From contig NC_066301.1 of assembly GCF_905404315.1 (NCBI RefSeq), positions 3,038,001 to 3,102,000 on the forward strand: 64,000 bases of DNA. The letters are read 5' to 3'. Shown one piece after another: positions 55,576-64,000 of the stretch (the first letter of the stretch is position 1; the number at the start of each line of letters is the position of its first letter). The notes beneath the pieces were generated by a model. That model made no database searches. It saw only the letters and a list, made by a program, of their open reading frames with translations, and was not told the origin of the DNA. Position numbers and translations under genes: made by a program. The stretch is from Leptidea sinapis (Eukaryota; Arthropoda; Insecta; Lepidoptera; Pieridae).

Positions 55576-56323
55576 GTGGGAACTGGTATAAATCTCTTCT
55601 TCTGAAAGTCGGTAAAATCTCCGTTAGTGGCAAATTAGATTTTAAAGAAATGTGGTACTCATAGAAATAATTAAAATCATGGAGAAGTTCAGAATCAAGA
55701 TTTACTTGGTACTAAGTTTCAAATATTAATTCTGAAGTTTGTGATCATGTCAGCTTAAAAAATTTGACAAACCGTAACAAAATCAAAAACTCATTTGATG
55801 TTTTTCGTCTTAGTTCATTTATAAGCCTAAAAATCTAAAAGGCCGTAAGGATTTTGTGGATAATACGTTTGGGAATCTAATATGGTCGCAGTGCTGCCGC
55901 CAACAAAACTTAGCAATACACTTAAAGTTACAACCAAAGCTACCTACGAGCTTGAATATAGACTTAAATTTTGAAATACAGTCAAATCTGTCCGTCTCAT
56001 CAAATCAGTATACGAGCTATAAAATAGAACTGTATTCTTGAAAGCTATGTTCATTTGTCTATTTCATATAAAAACGATAAGAAATATTAATTACTGGCGC
56101 CGATTGCAAATCCTAGAAGAAATTTCAGTTTTTAAAAGTAACTTACTTATTTACATTTTATTGCTATATCGAGATTTTTAAGATATAAAATCTGATATTT
56201 AATATCTGATCAATATTAATTCTTAACCGTCTCAAACATAAGAGTATATTCCAGTATGGTGCATCATACTACATCAATTTAACGCAGTTGCCTTGAATTG
56301 TGACGAATTGCGTTCCTTTATTT
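55576..56323. other. No recognisable feature
   Basis: AT-rich DNA before the family B LINE; nothing supported. Confidence 0.4.
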
Positions 56324-56390
56324 TATCCCACCGGATACTCCATAGGTGGCGCCGCTTGCGCCTCTCTCTCCTTAAAAGAAGGTCGCCGGT
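56324..56390 (+). mobile_element. Lone fragment of the Jockey-like 3' UTR
   Basis: Matches 9898-9961 of copy 1 (GCCGCTTGCGCCTCTCTCTC and AGAAGGTCGCC). Only this internal piece is present; no poly(A) follows. Confidence 0.5.
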
Positions 56391-56804
56391 TCGGTTTTTT
56401 GAAGTCGGTTAATAATCGTCAGTTCATTATCATTGTATTCATTATCATTATTTCAAGTCTCTCGTTAGCTACAAAATCTTTATATATTATGTAAAGCCAG
56501 TAACCTGATGCTTGTTTCCAACGAACTCCTAAACTAATGAACGCCTTATAATGGGGTGCAGTTTAGTCCAACTTGAAAGATAGAATAATTTTTATTTCGA
56601 TTTGGGACCAATTAATATTTTTATTGCCAATATTTGTTTTGAATGGACATATTATTTTCTATGAGAGAATATATTGACGCTCGGTTTGACAATTCTGCTG
56701 AGATAATTTTTTTGGTTTAAAGGTTTGACAATTCGCTTGCTCACTTGTGAAAGTAAGACGTGATTTTGCGCGCTCTAGCAAATTCACTGTTTTATATATT
56801 AAAA

Positions 56805-57736
56805 ATGACGAAAGATACTATAAAATTGACACTCACTGAAATGTTGAAGACATTAGCTTCAATTACAGAAAAGATTTCAACTCAAACTGCTTTAATTGAA
56901 GCCCAAAATAAAAAAATTCAAGATCAACAAATGCTGATTGAAAGCCAAAAGAAGGTACTTGAAGATTTACTTGCCCAAATAAATACACAAGAAGTAAATT
57001 TGTGCGCGGCACGAGAAAACGTCGTTAGAAAGAGTAGGACAAGATCATCCCTCAGCAGCGCGACATCGAAGAGCTCATCGAATACATCGACGCTCACTGA
57101 TAGAACCCGAAGACTCGCGCAACGTACCAAAAGGCAAGCAGCAGCAGCCGAAGAACAAACTAAACAACGACAACGCTCTCAAGCGGCAACAGGGTTAAGT
57201 GGGAAAGAGCCAACACTAGAACCAGTGGCAACTGTTACTCAACAGACGACTCCTTATGACAAATCCGACCGAACCGGGAGTGGTGGGCCACGAAATTTGG
57301 TGGTGAGAGCTAAAACGCCAGAATTGGATTCTGTCGAGGATTTGAGTGATGGAAAGTGGGAGCAACCACGACACCACAAGCGTAAATCCAAAACGACAAC
57401 TGTTAAAGTAGGAACTGGTAGCAATAATAGTGAACTTCAATCGGTTGAACGTTTGAATACATTCAAGCTTGGTCATTTAAACCAGAAACTACAGAAGCTC
57501 AAATCCACAACCACATAAATAAAATTCAACCATCAAGTGATTATTTTGTTGAAAAAAGAAATATTAAGACCGAAAGGCACGCCGCTTTTGCTATCGGAAT
57601 GCCAGAATTTTTATACCCGCTATTAACCGCGCCGACTTCGTGGCCGCCGGGGATCCATTATTCAAACTGGTTTCGAGCCCGTCCCCGCAGCGAGCGGGGC
57701 AACCACGCAGCTTCGGCAATCGTCGACAGCCAGTGA
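56805..57736 (+). pseudogene. Family B ORF1 (coiled coil plus C-terminal domain), frameshifted
   Basis: From ATG 56805 (preferred over 56760, since MTKDTIKLTLTEMLKTL starts the helix) the frame has a strong coiled coil (about residues 15-75, rich in Q, K, E, L), then a Ser/Thr and Arg-rich linker. Near 57450 a one-base shift is needed to continue into a second conserved block (QAWSFKPETTEAQIHNHINK, then PPGIHYSNWFRARPRSERGN) that ends at TGA 57734-57736. Without the shift the frame ends at 57518. The N-terminal coil probably trimerises; the C-terminal domain probably binds RNA or chaperones it (inference from LINE ORF1 layout). No zinc knuckles are visible. Confidence 0.65.
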
Positions 57737-57794
57737 GTAATCTCCGCCGGCCATCGCAACACATGCGACGATCACTTAGGATGCAAGTGTATGT

Positions 57795-58544
57795 ATGACA
57801 AACACCACACACAAGAATACCCTGACTCAAAAACGTACTGATTTCGTACTATGTGTACAAAATATTCAATCCCTAAATTCTAAAACACAGCGACTTGAAG
57901 TATTATTGGAAAGTGACCTTAGATGTGATGTGTTAGCAATAACCGAGCATTGGCTAAAAAGTCACGAACTACGTTATGTGCATATTTGTAACTATACTTT
58001 AATATCTAGCTACTGTCGCGCGAACATGGAACGCGGAGGTTCTTGCTTGTTTGTGAAATCACACATAAAAGCAGTAGAAAACGTAAGGATTTGCAATTTA
58101 TCGGTGGAACGCGTCTGTGAAATCTCCGCGGTAGAATTAGTAGATTATCAAATTTCAGTTATTTGTTTTTATCGATCCAATCATCACACGATAAAGGATT
58201 CAGACTTTTTAAATGTATTAGAACGAGTACTCAATTTAGTTAATGAAATGGAACTTGATTGTATTATAACTGGCGATGCCAACATCGACAGCTTGTTGAC
58301 TAGTCCGGGACGTAAACAACTAGGGGATTTGGTTATCGCTCATAACTTTCATAAAGAAGTTACATTTCCTACCCGCGTTACACCTACCTCTTCGTCGTCA
58401 ATCGATCACATTTATACAAACATAGTTTGTAAAAACGTGTTGCCAGGAAAATCTAAAATAAGCGACCATTATGCGGTCACAGGCTACTTTGAGTGGGAAT
58501 CACCTACACCTAGCCGTCAGGTATCAGTTGTTAAAAGATTTTAA
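57795..58544 (+). pseudogene. Family B ORF2, APE-type endonuclease
   Basis: 249 codons from ATG 57795. Motifs: VQNIQSLNSK, LAITEHWL (catalytic Glu), IITGDANIDS (Asp, Asn), SSSIDHIYTN and KISDHYAVTGYF (Asp-His). The domain is complete, but the frame stops at 58542-58544 after VVKRF. The sequence goes on in the next frame (KDFKMLKI..), so a frameshift separates the endonuclease from the RT. Confidence 0.78.
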
Positions 58545-58554
58545 GATGTTAAAG

Positions 58555-58590
58555 ATAACGAGCGGCCGTTGTGTAACGGCCGCTCGTTAT
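58555..58590 (+). repeat. Perfect 16-bp hairpin inside family B ORF2
   Basis: ATAACGAGCGGCCGTT (58555-58570), loop GTGT, inverted arm 58575-58590. If about 18 bases are removed the flanking reading frame joins smoothly, so this looks like an in-frame foldback insertion. Confidence 0.65.
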
Positions 58591-60566
58591 GACTTCATTT
58601 ATGCCATTAATAGTATTGATTGGAATAAGTTATGTGAAAATCAGCTAGACACAAATGACTTTGCGAAAGCTATTATTAATTTAATCATACAAAAAATTGA
58701 CATATGCTTCCAGCTTAAAAAAAAATCAAACGAAAAAGTATAAAAATTGGATAAATGATAAAATATTTAACTTTAAACTATTGCTTCATGACCTTATTGA
58801 CATTCGAGACAAATTCCCAAATGACATCTATATTAAGAGTAAAGTTGACGAATATTCCGATTATTATAATAAATTATTGCGTAACAAGAGGACCTCATTT
58901 TATACGCAGATTATTGAGAGTAGCCCCAACACTAATAAAACGATGTGGGGCATCGTGAACACAGAAATGTGTAAAAGCAACAAGTCCAACATAGATTTTA
59001 CCGACATTATAAAAAAACCTGATGGTACTTGTTTTGCATCAAAAAAAGAATTGGTTAATTGCTTAAACAAACAATTCGTGACGGCGGCGGATCAATGCGG
59101 CGCTCCGATTGCAAACTCACAATTGTATACTCTTTATCTTAAGCATACTACACCATCTGCTGACCTTTCAATAAAATTACCCTGGTTCACACCTAACGAG
59201 GTGTACAATATTATTATGAAAAAAGTCGCTAATAAACCCACAAAAGACATTTACGAAATATCGGTAGAGTTGCTGCGATCAATTGCTGACCCACTATGCA
59301 CTCTATTCTGTTAGCTATATTGCTTAATAGGTGCATAAGAGACGGAATATATCCGTAATACTTCAAAAAAGTAAGAGTCGCTCCTCTTTATAAGGGTAAA
59401 GGCAAAAAGACGGATTCCAACTGCTATAGACCTATTTCAATAATACCAGCTGTTGCAAAAATATTCGAAAATGGTCTCACCTCTCGAATAACAAATTATC
59501 TTAGCAGCGTGGCAGCTATCTCAGATCGGCAATATGCATATCGCGCGGGTCATTGAACCACCATGTTGACTCGTAAAGTAGTCGAATGCATTTTAAATGC
59601 CCGCGAGAAAGGGCTAGAGGTCGCACTGCTTTTCTGTGACCTGTCTAAGGCATTTGACGTAGCCGATCATTGCATACTAGCTACTTAGTTTCAGCACTAC
59701 GGTATTGATCACCGAACGTTAAAACTTATGTTAGATTTCATGAGCAATAGAGTTCAATACGTTACGGGTAGTGGGTGTGAATTAAAGTCAGACGGTCTCT
59801 ATACGACTGTAGGAGTACCTCAGGATCCTCATTGTCTAATCTCGCCTTCTCTATTCTGCTAAACGACTTACCGAGAATCGTAGAGAACGCCGAAGTATAC
59901 ATGTACGCTGATGATGTGGCTACTGTGATAACTGCGCCGGGACTAGATGCTCTCGAACAAAAGCTCAACTCGGTAATAAATCAATTGGCTAAATGGTTCC
60001 GCGGAAACGGTCTGGTGTTAAATCTAACAAAGACCCAATTTATATGTTTCGATCTCTCTGGTCGGACTCGGCGGCAGCTGGTTGTAAATATCAATGATGT
60101 TCGTTTACAACAGGTTAAAGCAGCGTCCTTCCTCGGTTTTCAATTAGATCAAACTTTGTCGTGGGATCACCACATCGAAAATCTATCTGGTAGATTAGCC
60201 CGTAGCTGTTTCGCATTCAGTAGACTTTCCTCAACATTGTCAAAGAAAGCGCTACGTACATGTTACTTTGCAACCTTTCAGTCACAGGTACAATATGGAG
60301 TTGAATTTTGGGGACGCGCCGCGGACTTTGAACGAGTTTGTCGCCTGCAAAGGCGAGCCGTTCGCATACTAGCTGGTATACCGTCGGACCAATACGTAAG
60401 ACCTTTCTTCGTTTCTCTAAAAATATTAACAATACCAAGCCTCCTGATACTACAGGTAGGCTTATACACCCGAGCTCAGTTACACCAGTATAAAAAAAGA
60501 GGCGACACCAGCCAGTACCAACTGCGACACGCGAATCGCCTAAATACAGTCCCACATAGCCTGTAA
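58591..60566 (+). pseudogene. Family B reverse transcriptase, broken
   Basis: Read in several frames: DFIYAINSIDWNKL (58591 on), N-terminal RT region (58697-59314), fingers NCYRPISIIPAVAKIFE (about 59420-59470), palm LLFCDLSKAFDVADH (about 59630-59670, catalytic Asp), a damaged GVPQG block at 59812-59830 (bases lost), then the frame 59832-60566 with AEVYMYADDVATVI (catalytic Asp-Asp), AASFLGFQLDQTLSWDHHIE and the thumb. Stops at about 59338, 59554 and 59685. Confidence 0.75.
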
Positions 60567-60680
60567 AAAAATTCCCCCACAATACATGCTATGAGCCCTC
60601 GGGTTTATAATAAATAATAATAATAATAATAAGGCTCATTGAGCGCTCGTTTTACTCATATAATGAATTTATAAATTATC

Positions 60681-61565
60681 ATCTATGCGTGTGTTTACAG
60701 GTCCCATAGTGGTAACGCAGAAACCGATCATCTCATGGGCTGCATTCAAGCAGCAATTGACGACGTGCTTGCACAGATCCCCTCCGCTGAAATCGTAGTC
60801 TTGGGTGATTACAATGGACACAATGCCGAATGGCTTGGATCACGTACCACTGACTACGCAGGGCGATCTGTGCATAATTTTGCATTGGCGTATGGTGTGT
60901 CCCAATTGATTCAGTCGCCAACGCGGCTCCCGGATGTGGATAGCCACATGCCGTCATTATTGGATCTTCTTCTGACTACACATCCCGATAGCTACCAGGT
61001 CTCTATCGACGCCCCTCTCGGAACGTCCGACCATTGCCTGGTCAGGAGTGTAATGCCCATCCGACGCCAACGTCGCAGACCCCCAGCGACCCGCCGCGTT
61101 TGCCACTACAAGTCAGCAGATTGGGATAGAATGCGTTCCTTTTTTGCATCCTACCCTTGGGGCAAGGTTTGTTTCCCTTCGGATGATCCTAGTGCCTGCA
61201 CCGTTGCAGTAGCCGATGTGATACTGCAGGGCATGGATATTTTAATACCAAGCTTTGTACTACCAATCGGTTACAGTCCTGGTTTGATGCGTCAGTTAAA
61301 GCAGCATCTGACTGCAAAAAACAGGCGTATCGAACTTGGGTTGCGGCGCTGGGCACATAGGATCCGAACTGCAAATTTCTTAAGAGGAAATATAACCGAG
61401 CCTCCAGATTTTTTAAGCGGCAAATCGCCCGTGCGAAGTATAAGCACGTCGTCAAAATCGGCGAGCAGCTTTCCAGTTACCCGATCGGAACACGCAAGTT
61501 CTGGTCGTTGTCAAAAGCTGCTCTTGGTAACTTCAACCAGCCGTCCATGCCGCCGTTGCACATGA
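60681..61565 (+). pseudogene. Family A endonuclease part of ORF2
   Basis: Open from about 60681 (in-frame upstream of ATG 60735) to 61565. It reads VYRSHSGNAETDHLMG, IVVLGDYNGHNAEW (Asp, Asn), SLLDLLLTTHPDSYQVSIDA and LGTSDHCLVRSVMP (Asp-His). The N-terminal third with the catalytic Glu is missing, so this is truncated. After about residue 230 the frame slips and ends at 61565, where the RT linker is in another frame. Confidence 0.75.
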
Positions 61566-61579
61566 GGAATGACACCCTG

Positions 61580-62060
61580 GTCCATACGGCAAAAGAGAAA
61601 GCCGAGCTCTTGTGCGCTCTTTTCGCCTCATCTCGCCTCTTGACGACAACGAAAAAACACCGCCGACCATCCCGCGGTGTCAGAGCTCTATGCCTGAAGT
61701 ACAGTTCAGACAGAAAACTGTTAGGCGAGCTCTGTTTTCGTTGGACGTCAGGAAGTCGAGCTGGCCGGATGGTTTTTCTCCAATCGTGCTCAGAACGTGT
61801 GCCCCTGAGTTGACGCTGGTGCTAACGCGTTATTTCCGGCACTCTTATTCCAAAGACGTAGTCCCTGACTCATGGAAGTCAGCCCTTGTCCATCTGATCC
61901 AAAAAAAGGACAGTTCCGATCCGGCAAACTACAGGTCTATTGCTATCACGTCCCTGCTCTCCAAAATTATGGAGAGCATAATTAGCCGCCAGCTTTTAGT
62001 ATACCTAGAGGGTCACCAGTTGATCAACGACTGACAGTACGGCTTTCGCCATGGACGGTC
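61580..62060 (+). pseudogene. Family A RT, fingers region
   Basis: Frame 61612-62034 reads SSWPDGFSPIVLRTCAPEL, SWKSALVHLIQKKDSSDPAN, YRSIAITSLLSKIMESIISR and GHQLIND, followed by a stop and QYGFRHGRS. These are RT motifs 0 to 2a. The palm with the catalytic Asp residues is gone: the sequence jumps from GRSIDHGN to the C-terminal region. Confidence 0.72.
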
Positions 62061-62109
62061 GATAGATCACGGCAATACTTCAAGCCGGCCCACATTCTAG
62101 CGCTCTACA

Positions 62110-62719
62110 AAGTGCAGGACTGGCCATACATCCATGATAACAGCAATACTCCAGTATTATTGTCATCTGGTCTGGCGCATCCCAGTATCAGCTCGATCCA
62201 ATTAACCGCGTGCAACGCAGAGCAGCTCGAATTGTCAGGGACCCAGTGCTCTGTGAACGGCTGGATCACTTGGCGTTGCGTAGAGACGTCGCTTCATTGT
62301 GTGTCTTCTACCGCATTTATCACGGGGAGTGTTCCGGAGAGCTGTTTTACCTGATTCCTGCCGCCGAATTCCACCTTCGCACGACACGCCACAAGTTAGG
62401 ATATCATCCCCACCATCTGGATGTGTGGCGGTCCTCCACAGTGCGGTTTTCAAGGAGCTTTCTTCCACGTACTACAAAGCTATGAAATGAGCTTCCTTGT
62501 GCGGTGTTTCCGGGACGATTCGACATGGGTACCTTCAAAAAAAGCGCGTACACTTTCCTTAAAGGCCAGCAACGCTCTTGTGAGTCCTCTGGTAACACCA
62601 GAGGACAGACATCCTCTGGTATCACCAGAGGACTCACAAGACACATGCATTGCAACATGCAAGAGAATGTGGGCGGCGGTGATCACTTAACATCAGGTGA
62701 CCCGTACGTTCGTTTGTCG
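62110..62719 (+). pseudogene. Family A RT C-terminus and 3' UTR with foldback insertion
   Basis: Frame 62210-62485 reads VQRRAARIVRDPVLCERLDH, VFYRIYHGECSGELFYLIPA, HKLGYHPHHLDVWRSSTVRF and SRSFLPRTTKLWNELP in nearby frames, the typical thumb and tail. At 62577-62640 an insertion of inverted copies (perfect 17-bp arms 62577-62593 and 62624-62640, with two smaller CCTCTGGT/ACCAGAGG hairpins inside) interrupts the last codons. Then comes the 3' UTR GTGATCACTTAACATCAGG. Confidence 0.7.
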
Positions 62720-62721
62720 CA

Positions 62722-62870
62722 GGGAAACTGCGAGCATAGCCCTCTCCATTGCCCTCTGAGCGACCATGAGCTTTCTCATGAGGCCCATAGTTAGCGACCA
62801 CGTCTGCGTAATACACACTGGTTGTAAACCTTCGTCTTCAGACACTGTGGTATTTGGGACGAGAAGATTT
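62722..62870 (-). pseudogene. RTE-type LINE fragment
   Basis: The reverse complement matches 28160-28310 (GACGAAGGTTTACAACCAGT, GGGCAATGGAGAGGGCTATG). It encodes the KTKVYNQCVL-type C-terminal region in reverse. It abuts the family A 3' end directly. Confidence 0.65.
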
Positions 62871-63299
62871 TACGGATAAGGATTATTTTATATATAAATA
62901 CTTTTTGTTAAATAGTAATTATTAATGTTTCATAATTATTTTATGATTTGTATACGTCTTATAAAATGCAAGTGAAATCAAAAAAAGGTTGAGTGCATGG
63001 GAGCATTCTCGTTGATATTTGCATATCGTAAAGAACTACAAGGTAAGTACCCCGACTCGTGAAATGTAGCCGAGACATTCACCGCTTTATAGTTGTTGCA
63101 ATGAATGTTCAATATGTACGTGATGTATATAATTCCATTTTCAAACTCTGTCTTGATAAATAGCAGAAAATGGTTAACGTTTTACGTTCTCTAACTGTTA
63201 TGTTATATAATGTTATTGGATATAAAATTTTACTTCTTCGAGTTTTGGATTAAATATTCAAATTCAAGTATTATTATCCAAATAGGATAATATTATTAT
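62871..63299. other. No recognisable feature
   Basis: AT-rich spacer; nothing supported. Confidence 0.4.
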
Positions 63300-63475
63300 A
63301 TCACATATTGAAAGTACTACTACCCATTCGAAAAAGTATGCCTCAGACCTGAGAAGAAGAGTCTCAAGAAACACAGTGGGCTTTTAACATATTTTATTTA
63401 AAATATGAATATCACTTATTGAAAGACAAAAACTACCACCCACTCGAAAAAATACGTCTCAGACTGAGAAGTAAG
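63300..63475 (+). repeat. Repeat family G, two direct copies
   Basis: TATTGAAAGTACTACTACCC..CTCAGACCTGAGAAG (63305-63355) recurs as TATTGAAAGACAAAAACTACC..CTCAGACTGAGAAG (63416-63472). A partial relative is at 53122-53210. Class unknown. Confidence 0.5.
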
Positions 63476-63592
63476 TTACTTACGTTTCGACGAAGCTCAG
63501 GTGTTTCGGCTTCGCAATCAAAATGATTCAACCACTGGTCCAATGACTGTATGATCATTAAGTTGAAATAACCGAACTATATATAGTTAGAA

Positions 63593-63735
63593 GCATAAAT
63601 CTTTCATCCATAATTTCAACGACTGTCTTACGAGTTTTCGATCAGGCCACGTGTCCTGACGCGAATTTAACATTTTATACCCATCCCAAGAAAAGTGCTC
63701 AACGCCGCTAAAGCAGTTTTCACTTCAAAAAATAG
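63593..63735 (+). repeat. Interspersed repeat family E, copy 2
   Basis: Matches 13061-13200 with moderate divergence (AATTTCAACGACTGTCTTAC, GTGTCCTGACGCGAA, GAAAAGTGCTCAACGCCG). Confidence 0.55.
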
Positions 63736-64000
63736 AAAATTAAGTTATATGTAACAGTGATATAACATCATTTCATTACAATACTTTTACTTCCGGATCA
63801 TTTCCCTACGAAGAATATTAAAGGAAACGGTTTGTGGCTATTATGTCGATTGAGATAGACTTATTTGAGGGAGAAATGTTTGAGAGCATTATGTGTACAA
63901 AGATTTATTTTGAAATCTATAGTCATATATTCAATATTACTTTTTTTTTAATAACATAATTTTAGTGATAATTGCATTACGCTGATAACATTATATGGAA
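63736..64000. other. No recognisable feature
   Basis: AT-rich end of the window; nothing supported. Confidence 0.4.

Larger units (their letters stand above)
56640..60632 (+). mobile_element. Family B LINE (ORF1, endonuclease, RT, TAA tail)
   Basis: Nearly complete non-LTR retrotransposon: 5' UTR (start uncertain), ORF1 (56805-57736, frameshifted), ORF2 endonuclease (57795-58544), RT (58550-60566, several lesions) and a (TAA)n tail at 60607-60632. The 3' microsatellite tail suggests a CR1/L2-type relative; it differs from the poly(A) tails of the Jockey-like and family A LINEs. At least four frameshifts or stops make it inactive. Confidence 0.75.
60650..62719 (+). mobile_element. Family A LINE (5'-truncated, internally deleted)
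   Basis: Begins inside the endonuclease shortly after the (TAA)n tail of the family B LINE. Contents: endonuclease half (60681-61150), linker, RT N-terminus and fingers (61600-62060), then a deletion joining at about 62050-62110 to the RT C-terminus and 3' UTR (62110-62719). It lacks the usual CCTCCTATTCC and poly(A); instead it joins reversed RTE sequence at 62720. All family A 3' ends in the window derive from this type of element. Confidence 0.75.

Noticed and set aside
60691..60701. Splice-acceptor-like TGTTTACAG before an open frame, suggesting an exon
   Set aside because: The open reading frame continues upstream of this site in the same LINE endonuclease frame, so it is coding transposon DNA.

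Overview
This is an AT-rich stretch of an insect nuclear genome, most probably a butterfly or moth (Lepidoptera). I see no convincing host protein-coding gene. The one clear host gene is an initiator tRNA-Met (17743-17814, minus strand). Almost everything else that can be recognised is transposable-element DNA: non-LTR retrotransposons of at least six kinds, BEL/Pao and probable other LTR remnants, a mariner fragment, Helitron-like non-autonomous elements, terminal-inverted-repeat (TIR) elements and several unnamed interspersed repeats. The Lepidoptera assignment is an inference from the style of these repeats.

Layout. 1-4.6 kb: Helitron-like copies, LINE 3' ends, a restriction-like-endonuclease LINE fragment (2.45-3.16 kb) and a foldback element whose two arms are both tRNA-like. 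4.63-4.86 kb: a short palindromic element with a well-formed candidate hammerhead ribozyme; a second, ribozyme-damaged copy lies at 54.1 kb. 5.08-10.16 kb: a full-length Jockey-like LINE (copy 1) with a 7-bp target-site duplication, inserted just downstream of the TATA box of an LTR-like promoter. 10-24 kb: mostly featureless AT-rich DNA with decayed LINE pieces and the tRNA gene. 24.1-26.6 kb: a second member of the Jockey-like family (copy 2, minus strand) that lost almost all of ORF2 but keeps an open 521-codon ORF1. 28-31.8 kb: RTE, LINE, BEL/Pao and mariner remnants.

31.7-48.5 kb: a head-to-tail tandem array of a 7,554-bp unit (31721-39274, 39275-46828, and a partial third copy 46829-48479). 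The copies look almost identical; one substitution was detected, A38493 versus T46047. Each full unit runs from the last 34 bp of a mariner element, through tRNA-like foldback elements and LINE fragments, to a broken piece of the Jockey-like LINE (copy 3, minus strand). The array ends 23 bp before an element with roughly 100-bp inverted repeats (48503-49179).

48.5-64 kb: more LINE 3' ends, an old local duplication containing the second ribozyme-type element, RTE pieces with a run of 22 Gs, then two LINEs in series: family B (56.6-60.6 kb, ORF1, endonuclease and RT, ending in a TAA repeat) and family A (60.65-62.72 kb, endonuclease and RT with internal deletion). The last kilobases are repeat fragments.

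The most interesting signals are the hammerhead-bearing element, the paired tRNA-like foldback elements, the young tandem array, the ORF1-only Jockey-like element, the overlapping stop/start junctions in the Jockey-like LINE, and three short foldback (inverted, apparently templated) insertions inside LINE sequence.
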